Positions 56,205 through 64,000 of a DNA stretch of 64,000 bases are shown in pieces (the stretch's first letter is position 1; each line of letters begins with the position of its first letter). Source of the stretch: Polaribacter filamentus (GTDB taxonomy: Bacteria; Bacteroidota; Bacteroidia; Flavobacteriales; Flavobacteriaceae); the NCBI RefSeq assembly GCF_002943715.1, contig NZ_MQUA01000013.1, positions 2,369,501 through 2,433,500 of the forward strand. Direction: 5' to 3'. Made by a program: the position numbers and the translations under genes. The notes beneath the pieces are model-generated. The model saw only the letters and a list, made by a program, of their open reading frames with translations, searched no databases and was not told where the DNA came from.

Positions 56205-57431
56205 ATGGGCAAAAAATATCATTTATTTGAAGTGTATGGCATTGAACTAGAATATATGCTTGTTTCTACGGATACTTTTAAGGTAGCACCTATTGTTGAT
56301 CTTTTGTTAACCAAAAAAAATGGTTCTTTAACTTCGGATATTGAAAACGGAAAAATTGCCTGGAGTAATGAATTGGTTGCACATGTTTTAGAATTGAAAA
56401 CAAACGGCCCAACGAATGATTTAAATAATTTATCCGAAAACTTTCATGCGAATGTTGTTGAAATTAACGAACTTTTAAAAGAGTTTAAGGTACAGTTAAT
56501 GCCTACGGCTTCTCATCCTTTAATGAATCCGGATACGGATACGCAATTATGGAAACATAGTTATAGCGAAGTGTATGCGCTCTATAACCGAATTTTTAAT
56601 TGCAAAGGGCATGGTTGGAGCAATGTGCAAAGTACGCACATCAATTTGCCTTTTTTTAATGATGAAGAGTTCGAGAAATTACATGCTGCAGTTCGTGTTA
56701 TTTTACCGCTAATTCCAGGTTTATGTGCAAGTTCGCCAATTTTAGAAGGTCAAAATACAGGCTTTAAAGACACCAGATTAGAGTATTACAAAACCAATCA
56801 AAAGGAAATACCAGAAATGACTGGGAAAGTAATTCCGGAAAATGTTTTTACGAAAAAGGAGTATCATCAAACGATATTTGAACCGATTCAGAAAGCCATT
56901 AAACCTTTTGATACAGAAAATATTTTAGATCATCATTTTTTAAATTCTAGAGGTGCTATTTCTCGTTTTGATAGAAATGCGATTGAAATACGTTTGGTAG
57001 ATATTCAAGAATGCCCAAAAGCAGATGTTGCTGTTTGTGTTTTGATTATCGAAGTTTTAAAACTATTAGTTAATGAAAGTGTAGTTTCTTTAGAACATCA
57101 GAAAACATGGGAGAAAGAACCTCTCTTTGATATTTTAAATGATGCGATTAAAAATGGTGAAAACTCGGTAATTACAAACTTGGACTATCTTCAATTATTC
57201 GGATTAAAAGAGGCTACTAATCAGCAAAATTTATGGAAACACCTATTTAATTTAGTAAAAGGCACTATTAATGAAAGTTCTTTAGAAGCCTTGAATACTA
57301 TTTTAACCCAAGGAACATTAGCTACACGAATATTAAAAGCGCTAGATACTGATTTTTCTGAAGCGAATATCAAAAAAGTATATACTGATTTAAGCGTTTG
57401 TTTGCAGAAAAACGAAGTTTTTAATCCATGA
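56205..57431 (+). CDS. GCS2-type glutamate--cysteine-ligase-like enzyme
   Basis: A 408-residue carboxylate-amine ligase of the GCS2 family (glutamine-synthetase-like fold). The N-terminal metal/ATP strand is FEVYGIELEYMLVSTDTF. HVLELKTNGPTNDL, MPTASHPLMN, NVQSTHINLPFFND and SRFDRNAIEIRLVDIQECP supply the other ATP, metal and substrate residues. It is too divergent to call a glutathione enzyme. Its start lies two bp after the ATP-grasp stop and its stop overlaps the next start by four bases, so the three genes are one translational unit. Confidence 0.88.
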   Translation: MGKKYHLFEVYGIELEYMLVSTDTFKVAPIVDLLLTKKNGSLTSDIENGKIAWSNELVAHVLELKTNGPTNDLNNLSENFHANVVEINELLKEFKVQLMPTASHPLMNPDTDTQLWKHSYSEVYALYNRIFNCKGHGWSNVQSTHINLPFFNDEEFEKLHAAVRVILPLIPGLCASSPILEGQNTGFKDTRLEYYKTNQKEIPEMTGKVIPENVFTKKEYHQTIFEPIQKAIKPFDTENILDHHFLNSRGAISRFDRNAIEIRLVDIQECPKADVAVCVLIIEVLKLLVNESVVSLEHQKTWEKEPLFDILNDAIKNGENSVITNLDYLQLFGLKEATNQQNLWKHLFNLVKGTINESSLEALNTILTQGTLATRILKALDTDFSEANIKKVYTDLSVCLQKNEVFNP

Positions 57432-58102
57432 AAATAGTACTGACTTGTGAACATGGCGGAAATGAAGTTCCGGAACATCTGCAACATTTATTTTCATCAA
57501 AAAAGCAAATTCTACATACTCATAAAGGTCTAGATTTAGGCGCACTAGACCTTTATAATCAGCTAATACCATTAGCTGACTTTTCTATATCGAGCACAAC
57601 GAGTAGGTTGTTAATTGAACTCAACAGGTCTTTACATCATAAAAATTTATTTTCAGAATTTTCTAAAACGCTCTCTACATCCGAAAAAAAAGAGCTCATT
57701 AATTCTTATTATTTAGTGTATCGAAATAAAGTAGAAGATAGCATCAGAAACTATATCAAAGAAGGATATGAAGTACTGCATATTTCTGTACATTGCTTTA
57801 CACCTATTTTAAATTTTATTGAACGAAATTGCGATATTGGTTTGCTGTACGACTCCTCAAATATAAATGAAAAAGAGTTTTCTCATGAGTTTAGAAAAAA
57901 TATTTTACAACAAAATTCGCTTTTAAACGTGCGTTATAATTACCCTTATTTGGGCAAAATGGATGGTTTTACAACGTATTTACGCAAACAATTTCAATGC
58001 AATTACATAGGTATTGAGATTGAAGTTAATCAAAAATATACTCTAGAAAATAAAATGGACCCTGCTATCTGTGAGGTATTATATAGTGCTTTGGAAAGGT
58101 AA
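57428..58102 (+). CDS. N-formylglutamate amidohydrolase-like enzyme
   Basis: A 224-residue hydrolase of the FGase family (zinc peptidase-like fold). Conserved parts: VLTCEHGGNEVPEHLQ, HTHKGLDLGALDLYNQL, SRLLIELNRSLHHKNLFSEF and HISVHCFTPILN, carrying the Glu, His and Asp ligands. It cleaves an amide bond at a glutamate-like acid in known members. With two amide ligases directly upstream it may trim or recycle their product, or process a substrate. Overlaps the GCS2-like gene by four bases (ATGA). Confidence 0.88.
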   Translation: MKIVLTCEHGGNEVPEHLQHLFSSKKQILHTHKGLDLGALDLYNQLIPLADFSISSTTSRLLIELNRSLHHKNLFSEFSKTLSTSEKKELINSYYLVYRNKVEDSIRNYIKEGYEVLHISVHCFTPILNFIERNCDIGLLYDSSNINEKEFSHEFRKNILQQNSLLNVRYNYPYLGKMDGFTTYLRKQFQCNYIGIEIEVNQKYTLENKMDPAICEVLYSALER

Positions 58103-58227
58103 ATTAGTAATTAGAAGTTTATGCTTTTCTAAAATAGGATGACTAAAAATTTACACCTATCTAAAGATATTTCAATCCAAGACATCTAAAAAAATCTAAT
58201 TTATGTATCTTACCAATCTATCTAAAG

Positions 58228-60081
58228 ATGGAATTTATGGAAGACAAAAGTGTATTAGATTATATTAAAGATGTATTAGAAAATATGCCAACCAGTTGGC
58301 TAAACATAACAACGCATCGACTAGATATTTATGATGAAAAATTGGCTAAAACTCAATTCTTAAATCAATTTGAAAGCCTATTTCAGGCCAATAATTCTGA
58401 ATCATCCGAATTAAATGAATTACCTACAGCATATGATTATATTCGGTTAGGACATCCTTTATCTTGTGTATTAGAATGGGGAATTGCTAAATTAAACCAT
58501 CTAAAATCAGAAAATGTAATAAGCTTTTCTTCAAAGACAATTCCGATTTTGGCAATTTTAAGAAAAAATTTATTAAATCATAAAAATACTAGAATTCTTT
58601 ATACAGGTGAGTTACCTGCATTTTTTGATGCTGAAATAGTGAAAGACGTTTATGGTTATAAATTTGAGTTAAATAAAGTTGAGGAATTAGATATCATTTC
58701 TAAGTTTAACGGCAGTACTGTTTTAATTTCACACCAAGATAAAATTAGTAGTATCAATACAGTTCTAAATATTGATTTTTTTATCAATGTACATTCACTT
58801 TTAGGAAGTGTTTTAGTAATAAATGGCAACCAAAATGAAACCTATATCTCAGATATCCAACACGTAAGAAGACGAGAAACCATCGCAATGACTCCTGCCA
58901 ATTGTCTTGTTGCCTTAAATTCATTAATAGTACAATCAACTTTTGAAAATCAAAAAAGTAATAAAGAGATAAACAAAGTAGCTGTCTTAAATTCAATTAA
59001 AGACGTTACCGGCACCATTGCAAAGCCATTGGTTGCATCTAGCGGATTGTCTATTCAATACGCAATTATGATGGGATTAATTCATCATGCGCAAGAAAAT
59101 CATAAAGGGAAGGCTATAAAATTTATTGTTCCTCCAAATTGTTATGGAGGCACAAATGACCAAGCAAGACGAGTTGCTGCTTGTATTGATACTGTTGAAG
59201 TTGTCGATTTACCTGTAGATGGCGATAATGACATGGTAAAAAGCATACATACCGTTCTAGATAAAATTGCAAATGAGGATGCGATTCCTTACATTATTGC
59301 CGAAATCCCAACAAATCCAAGAGTTGAAGTTCCTGATCTTATAAAATTAAAAGAAGCTTTAAGCGTGCCTCGTAAAACAGCAAACGGTGAACTAGCAATT
59401 GATCCGGTGTTTATTTTAGATCAAACATTTTGTCCTAATTTTCTCTTTTTAGGTGAAGGTAAAATACTATCAACAGTGCGAGCGATTTCCTATGCTAGTG
59501 GATCTAAATTTCCAAGTGGTGGGGAATGTACTGCTGGTTATTGCGTTGGAAATAAAAAAACAGATGCTTTAATGACAAAGATTGAATTACACCTAAATCT
59601 TTGCGATAACGAAGCTACAAACCTTCAATATGAAATATTGGCAAAACAATTGCCGTCAATGAATCAAAGAATTATTGATGCTTATAAAAACACCCGAGAA
59701 TTTGTAAACTTTATAAACGAAACTTTACCATCTGCTAAAATAAATTTTGTTTCAGAAGAGTTGGCATCACAAGGATTTACACCTTCTGTTTTCTCATTAG
59801 ACTTGCCTACTAAAGGAGCTACAGATGAAGAAAAAGAAACGTATAAGAGAGCTTTAAATTTAAAGTTAATCAATTTAATGATTACAGAAATCCCTGATGA
59901 AAGCAAGTACTGCGTGAGCTACGGACAGTTAAAAGGCTGTTATTGGACAATACCCGCAACATCTACTCAAGGAACAACTAAAGAGGGGGATAAAGATTAT
60001 ATTATCCGTGCATCACTTTCACCTAATTTAGATCTTGAACATCATAAAAAAGTATTTTTAAATTTTGTTAAAACAATTTAA
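58228..60081 (+). CDS. PLP-dependent Cys/Met-metabolism-like enzyme with extra N-terminal domain
   Basis: A 617-residue protein. The second half resembles cystathionine gamma-synthase-type fold I PLP enzymes: KFIVPPNCYGGTNDQARRV, PYIIAEIPTNPRVEVPDL, VFILDQTFC, and the PLP lysine in SYASGSKFPSGGECTAGY. The C-terminal domain ends with IRASLSPNLDLEHH. The first 250 residues show only weak similarity to a PLP large domain. Alternative ATG codons lie at 58228 and 58237. The gene follows the ligase cluster by 125 bp on the same strand, so co-expression is possible but not certain. Family call is moderately sure, substrate unknown. Confidence 0.78.
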   Translation: MEFMEDKSVLDYIKDVLENMPTSWLNITTHRLDIYDEKLAKTQFLNQFESLFQANNSESSELNELPTAYDYIRLGHPLSCVLEWGIAKLNHLKSENVISFSSKTIPILAILRKNLLNHKNTRILYTGELPAFFDAEIVKDVYGYKFELNKVEELDIISKFNGSTVLISHQDKISSINTVLNIDFFINVHSLLGSVLVINGNQNETYISDIQHVRRRETIAMTPANCLVALNSLIVQSTFENQKSNKEINKVAVLNSIKDVTGTIAKPLVASSGLSIQYAIMMGLIHHAQENHKGKAIKFIVPPNCYGGTNDQARRVAACIDTVEVVDLPVDGDNDMVKSIHTVLDKIANEDAIPYIIAEIPTNPRVEVPDLIKLKEALSVPRKTANGELAIDPVFILDQTFCPNFLFLGEGKILSTVRAISYASGSKFPSGGECTAGYCVGNKKTDALMTKIELHLNLCDNEATNLQYEILAKQLPSMNQRIIDAYKNTREFVNFINETLPSAKINFVSEELASQGFTPSVFSLDLPTKGATDEEKETYKRALNLKLINLMITEIPDESKYCVSYGQLKGCYWTIPATSTQGTTKEGDKDYIIRASLSPNLDLEHHKKVFLNFVKTI

Positions 60082-60151
60082 TTAAATGGGAGGTGGTAAT
60101 CGCCTCCCTGTTTATTTTTGTTTCTTGACAGATTTTAAGAATTATCAAAAA

Positions 60152-60538
60152 TTACTTCTCTAAAATATGAGCAATATTTGGCTTAAAATAATTAGAGCCT
60201 TTTAGAACTTTACCATCTTCTCTGTAAATTGGTTTGCCATCATCACCTAATTTACTCATATTACTTTTCTGAATTTCATTAAAAACTTCCTCAATTTTAT
60301 CTTGCATTCCGTGTTCTATAATTGTGCCACACAAAATATAAAGCATGTCTCCTAAGGCATCTGCAACCTCAATTAAATCATTATTATTCGCAGCTTCTAA
60401 ATATTCTTCATTTTCTTCTTTCATCAAATTAAACCGAAGTAAATTCCGATCTTGACCAATGTCTGCTATTGGTTTGCTATTCATATTTAATTTAAATGCT
60501 GTGTGAAATTTGGTAACTGCTGCTATTTTACTTTTCAT
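60152..60538 (-). CDS. MazG-like/PRA-PH-fold nucleotide pyrophosphohydrolase
   Basis: A 128-residue all-alpha NTP pyrophosphohydrolase. The metal-binding pattern ExxE followed by ExxD is visible in LMKEENEEYLEAANNND and LIEVADALGDMLYILCG. It would split nucleoside triphosphates or related compounds to monophosphate and pyrophosphate. The substrate is unknown and no histidine-biosynthesis genes are near, so it is not HisE. Single gene. Confidence 0.87.
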   Translation of the reverse strand: MKSKIAAVTKFHTAFKLNMNSKPIADIGQDRNLLRFNLMKEENEEYLEAANNNDLIEVADALGDMLYILCGTIIEHGMQDKIEEVFNEIQKSNMSKLGDDGKPIYREDGKVLKGSNYFKPNIAHILEK

Positions 60539-60685
60539 TGTTTATTTTGATTTAATAGGTTTATCGCTACAATCACGCCCAAAAGCGTGACCACTAAAAC
60601 TAACATTTTATTTAATATAAGATCCAGCAATTCTGTGAGATAATTACTAAATGCTCACGGATTATTGATTATTTATTACTGCCAA

Positions 60686-61408
60686 CTACATCATTTTTTT
60701 TAATATCCAAGCCGGCACAATTTTTAAAACCCAGGCAACTAATTGCCATCGTTTCGAAATATAGGCAACTCTTTTTTTCTTTTTGATCGCCGAATAAATT
60801 TGAATTGCTGCTTTTTCTAAAGGCACCATCCAAAATAATTGATCGCCCAACGCCATTGGTGTGTCTACAAATCCTGGACGGATATCAGTTATAAAAACCT
60901 TTTTTGATTTGATAGATTTTGTTTTGATATACAATCCTTCTAAATACGATTTCTGATAGGCTTTTGAAGCAAAATAATCTGGTGCCGCCCTACTTCCTCT
61001 TATCGATGCAATGGATGAAATACCTACCAAATGTCCAAATTGTTGTTCTTTAAAAAGCTTATAGGCCAACACATATAATTTTGTGACCCCTAAAACATTA
61101 GTTAAAATTGTTTGTTGTTCCTTATCCCAATCTAGCTTCGGGTTTACAAAACCAACGCCAGATGATTGTATAACTAAATCTATGGTTTTAAATTCCAAAA
61201 CAATTTCGTTAAATACTTTTTCAACATCTTCTATTTGCTGAATGTCATTTTGTTTTACCAAAATTTGATCTGGAAATTCCTTTTTTAGTTCCTCTAATTT
61301 TTCTAATCTTCTGCCGGTAATTGCAACGTTATAACCTTCTTTTATTAAAATTCTGGTTACTGATTTTCCAATACCAGAAGTTGCTCCAAAAACGATGGCG
61401 TTCTTCAT
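60686..61408 (-). CDS. Short-chain dehydrogenase/reductase
   Basis: A 240-residue NAD(P)-dependent SDR. Cofactor motif VFGATSGIGKSVTRIL, then ITGRRLEKLEELKK with Arg residues favouring NADP. Catalytic Ser in VGISSIASIRG and the Tyr/Lys pair in APDYFASKAYQKSYLEG. ITDIRPGFVDTPMA follows. Substrate unknown. The preceding 60539-60685 gap shows nothing. Confidence 0.93.
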   Translation of the reverse strand: MKNAIVFGATSGIGKSVTRILIKEGYNVAITGRRLEKLEELKKEFPDQILVKQNDIQQIEDVEKVFNEIVLEFKTIDLVIQSSGVGFVNPKLDWDKEQQTILTNVLGVTKLYVLAYKLFKEQQFGHLVGISSIASIRGSRAAPDYFASKAYQKSYLEGLYIKTKSIKSKKVFITDIRPGFVDTPMALGDQLFWMVPLEKAAIQIYSAIKKKKRVAYISKRWQLVAWVLKIVPAWILKKMM

Positions 61409-61507
61409 TTAATTTGTAATTTTGCAAGTAACAATATATAGAAATTTTATGATACTTAGAAACTTCATAAAATCTAATAATTCAAAACTTATAAAAGGAT
61501 AAAAGCT

Positions 61508-61714
61508 ATGTTTTTAGGTGCATATTTTACTACAGGAAGAATCATTTTTATTATTTTCTTTGTGCTTGCTTTTACAGCACTACTTGTTTGGAGCTACAAA
61601 GCAGATGGCCAAAATCATCAGCGTTATTATAAAAATGCTGGCAAAAAAGTAGCTATTTATGGCGGATTAATCATTGCCGTATTTATAGCTATCCGATTTA
61701 TATTTGGAAATTAA
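61508..61714 (+). CDS. Small membrane protein, 68 residues
   Basis: Two hydrophobic helices (IIFIIFFVLAFTALLVWSY and VAIYGGLIIAVFIAIRFIF) flank a hydrophilic loop with KADGQNHQRYYKNAGKK. The pattern looks like a conserved flavobacterial small protein I have seen, but I cannot assign a function. ATG 61508 is preceded by an A/G-rich stretch. Divergent from the SDR gene. Confidence 0.7.
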   Translation: MFLGAYFTTGRIIFIIFFVLAFTALLVWSYKADGQNHQRYYKNAGKKVAIYGGLIIAVFIAIRFIFGN

Positions 61715-62134
61715 ACATTTATTTTAAATAAAAAACTTAATAAACCAAACATAGACTTAAACCTCAATAGATTTCAAGTGCATCCTTCTGATGTAATTAA
61801 ACCTGAACCAACAGCGGTTAATTTTGTGTACTAAAGAAAATATTTTTAAAAAATCGGCAACAAAAAAGCCTCTAAATCTTGTAATTTACTCAAAATCAGT
61901 TGTAACCTAAATCAATCCGAAGAACACATTGATTAGAATACATGCAGCAAGTAGAAACAAGAAAAATAGCCTCAAGAAATAGCAATAAAAAAGGTATATA
62001 AATAATGTATATTCTTTCCTCTACTGATGTAAAATACGATGCTACATCGATCATGATTTAAACTATTTTTAACATTTTCTTTAAAACAATAAATAAAACT
62101 TGGGTCTTTTGTCTTTTTAGCCATTTGTAAATAA
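61715..62134. other. Intergenic stretch, no clear gene
   Basis: About 420 bp without a convincing open frame, structured RNA or repeat. The frame of the small membrane protein stays open for 39 codons after its stop (61715-61833) but without a start. Confidence 0.4.
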
Positions 62135-62896
62135 TTAAGATTTCAATTTTCTAATACTCTTTAACCTACTCCAAATCATTTTATTTCTTTGTGTATACAG
62201 TACAAAAGAACCAATATCAAGCAAAAAATAGAATAAACTAATACCGCTTGGCGGATTGTTACTTGGTAAAAAGTCAAAAATACCAAAAGCTGTATTTGGC
62301 CATTTCCAGCATTCAAAAGCAGTACCTCCTATCTCTAAGATGGCTACTAAAAGATACATTGTATAGAAAAATAATCTGTCTTTTGGTCTTTTCCAAAGTA
62401 ATAGAAATACACAAATGGTCATTATAAAACCAAAAACATCAGCAAAAAAAAGTAGATAAATACTCGCAAAAAGTATAATTATACTGCCAAAAAATTGTTC
62501 AATACTTTTATGATACTTTCTTACCAATGATACTTTACTAAATCTAAAAACCCTAGCGAATAAAACAGCATGACCAAAAGGTACATATAAAGGTATATTT
62601 GCTAATCTATACGTGTACATACCTAAATATTTAGAGAATATATATTCGCCTAAAAACCCAATAATTACAGCATACATCATTAATTCTTGAACTCTTTTAA
62701 CGGCTCTCAAATACATGATGAAAAAACCAACAATCATTAAAAAATTAAGAATATTTTGAACTTCCCGAACGTTCTCTGAAAAATAGATGCTATCAAAAAA
62801 CAAGACAACAACCATAAAAATAAAAAGTCCAATTTCTCTAATAAAGACGGAAACTATTTTTTTTAAATCTTCTTTGGGAATTTTTAAAACAGTCAT
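62135..62896 (-). CDS. Multi-pass membrane protein of unknown function
   Basis: A 253-residue integral membrane protein with about seven hydrophobic helices (for example FIMYLRAVKRVQELMMYAVI and SIIILFASIYLLFFADVFGF). Conserved-looking loop residues include GTAFECWKWPNTAFGIFDFL and NNPPSGISLFYFLLDIGSF. No family recognised with confidence. Its start overlaps the tag stop by four bases (ATGA), so the two are translationally coupled. Confidence 0.75.
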   Translation of the reverse strand: MTVLKIPKEDLKKIVSVFIREIGLFIFMVVVLFFDSIYFSENVREVQNILNFLMIVGFFIMYLRAVKRVQELMMYAVIIGFLGEYIFSKYLGMYTYRLANIPLYVPFGHAVLFARVFRFSKVSLVRKYHKSIEQFFGSIIILFASIYLLFFADVFGFIMTICVFLLLWKRPKDRLFFYTMYLLVAILEIGGTAFECWKWPNTAFGIFDFLPSNNPPSGISLFYFLLDIGSFVLYTQRNKMIWSRLKSIRKLKS

Positions 62897-63453
62897 TTTG
62901 TTTCGTATTTAAAACAATCCATTGTGTGATCGTTTACCAAACCAACAGCTTGCATGTATGCATACATTACAGTAGAACCTACAAATTTAAATCCGCGTTT
63001 TTTTAAATCTTTCGAAATTTTATCAGACAAAGGAGTTGTTGCTGGTGCGTCTTTTCTTTCTTTGACTTTGTTAATAATCGGTTCATTATCTACATAAGAC
63101 CAAATAAATGCAGAGAAAGAACCAAATTCTTGCTGAACATCCATAAATAATTGAGCATTTATAATAGCACTTCGTATTTTTAATTTATTTCTAATGATTC
63201 CTGCATCTAAAAGCAAAGATTCGTATTTACTTTCTGGATATGTTGCAATCTTATTGTAATCAAAGCTATCAAAAGCTTTTCTAAAATTTTCTCTTTTATT
63301 TAAAATAGTAATCCAACTTAAACCTGCTTGAAAAGTTTCTAAAATTAAAAACTCAAACAACGTTTCATCATCAAAAACAGGTTGTCCCCATTCGATATCG
63401 TGGTACTCTTGATATAATTTACTGTCCGTAACCCAAAAACATCTGTGCTGCAT
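62893..63453 (-). CDS. tag: DNA-3-methyladenine glycosylase I
   Basis: A 186-residue base-excision enzyme removing 3-methyladenine from DNA. The zinc snap is complete: RCFW (Cys5) and YHDIEWG (His18) at the N-terminus, NDHTMDCF (His and Cys) at the C-terminus. ETFQAGLSWITILNKRENF holds the catalytic-pocket Glu and Trp. The start codon directly follows the stop of the M24 gene and its end is coupled to a membrane protein gene. Confidence 0.95.
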   Translation of the reverse strand: MQHRCFWVTDSKLYQEYHDIEWGQPVFDDETLFEFLILETFQAGLSWITILNKRENFRKAFDSFDYNKIATYPESKYESLLLDAGIIRNKLKIRSAIINAQLFMDVQQEFGSFSAFIWSYVDNEPIINKVKERKDAPATTPLSDKISKDLKKRGFKFVGSTVMYAYMQAVGLVNDHTMDCFKYETK

Positions 63454-64000
63454 TTATTTTGTTTTTATGGGTATAATTGCCGTTTGTCTTTCATTTACAT
63501 ATTCAAAAATACCGTCACCAAAAAAACCAGCTTCTTCCAACATAATTCTAATATCTTTTTGCCATTCTTTTATGGTAACCGTTGTATTTAATTCAATTGC
63601 ATACGCAGTATTTTTTTGCAGAGGATAATCGCCGTTAAAAGGAACGCCATTTTGAGAATCCCACATTCCAATAGTTGTGCCTGCACTGTGGCCGTATTTC
63701 CCTAAAGGATGTGTGTAAATAGACGGAACTAATCCTTCTTTTTTTGCTGCTGACAAAGAAGCTGCTAATATTTCATTTCCTGTGCTGCCTAATTTCATAT
63801 TGCTTGTTAAAATATCTTGCAATCTATTTCCTTTTTGAAAAGCGTCTACTAAAAATGTAGGAACTTTATTTTCAGTATCTTTTAAAACATAGGCATGTTG
63901 CTGACAATCTGTATTTAAACCGATATATGTAATGCCAAAATCGCAATGCAACAAATCGCCTTTTTGAATCGTTTCTTTCGATTTCCCTTTAGAAAAAGAT
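63454..64000 (-). CDS. M24 family metallopeptidase, 5' end outside window
   Basis: C-terminal 182 codons of a creatinase/prolidase-fold enzyme. Metal-ligand regions visible: LLHCDFGITYIGLNTDCQQ (two Asp), YGHSAGTTIGMWD (His) and TAYAIELNTTV (Glu). The frame continues to base 64000 without a stop, so the start lies beyond the window. It is different from the M24 protein at 35 kb. First gene of a coupled unit with tag and a membrane protein. Confidence 0.88.
   Translation of the reverse strand, partial: SFSKGKSKETIQKGDLLHCDFGITYIGLNTDCQQHAYVLKDTENKVPTFLVDAFQKGNRLQDILTSNMKLGSTGNEILAASLSAAKKEGLVPSIYTHPLGKYGHSAGTTIGMWDSQNGVPFNGDYPLQKNTAYAIELNTTVTIKEWQKDIRIMLEEAGFFGDGIFEYVNERQTAIIPIKTK

Noticed and set aside
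60152..60538. HisE (phosphoribosyl-ATP pyrophosphatase)
   Set aside because: It has the MazG-like fold pattern, but there is no histidine gene nearby and its C-terminal extension is unlike HisE.
61715..61833. In-frame extension after the small membrane protein (ends RFQVHPSDVIKPEPTAVNFV)
   Set aside because: It looks faintly protein-like, but there is no start codon and a TAA separates it from the upstream frame; read-through cannot be supported.

Overview
The window is AT-rich chromosomal DNA of a member of the Bacteroidota, most likely a marine Flavobacteriaceae close to Polaribacter or Tenacibaculum. The genus is an inference. Supporting signs are -7 promoter boxes of the form TAnnTTTG, fused SecDF and Hpt-Adk proteins, a type IX secretion sorting domain, a CarboxypepD_reg/TonB-dependent receptor, a BlaI/M56-TonB pair and DUF4920, DUF6588 and DUF885 proteins. 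No rRNA, tRNA, CRISPR array, phage or plasmid signature was seen.

Layout. 1-2.9 kb: 5' part of a TonB-dependent receptor gene and a decayed CPBP protease. 3.1-17.1 kb: housekeeping genes gyrB, a DUF6588-like protein, mdh, recQ, fhs, secDF, hpt-adk and obgE, often separated by intrinsic terminators. 17.1-23.7 kb: a minus-strand block reading blaI, M56/TonB peptidase, TPR protein, TonB-like lipoprotein and sensor kinase. The TPR gene is split by an IS5-family element with a 5-bp target duplication. BlaI has three near-identical palindromic operators over its promoter. 23.7-29.3 kb: PhnA-domain protein, adenine deaminase, and a 1009-residue kinase/M23/aminotransferase fusion. 29.3-34.1 kb: a plastic island with repeats, a frameshifted 51-bp-repeat surface protein, a T9SS protein, remnants of an aminotransferase and an amidohydrolase, and an IS4-family element with a 9-bp target duplication. 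34.1-44.3 kb: a complete trans-4-hydroxyproline catabolic operon with three peptidase or small companion genes and a divergent AraC regulator. 44.4-54.5 kb: mixed metabolism and DNA or tRNA maintenance (MmcQ-like, CorA, hydrolase/cyclase pair, hemW, four-helix-bundle cassette, ruvC, mnmD, DUF4920, ilvE, PqqB-like lipoprotein). 54.7-60.1 kb: a tight cluster of RimK-like ATP-grasp ligase, GCS2-like ligase and N-formylglutamate amidohydrolase-like enzyme, followed by a PLP enzyme; this looks like an uncharacterised amide or peptide metabolite pathway. 60.1-64 kb: MazG-like protein, SDR, small membrane proteins, tag and a partial M24 peptidase.

Two themes stand out. First, the hydroxyproline operon carries a prolidase-like and a DUF885 peptidase, and the fusion protein at 26 kb resembles hydroxylysine kinase plus phosphohydroxylysine phospho-lyase. 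Together they suggest use of collagen-like peptides. Second, several genes carry single-base indels, mostly lost A/T bases in homopolymers, including at the start of essential gyrB. Some of these may be sequencing errors, while others (IS-split TPR gene, lipoprotein with several stops) are real decay.
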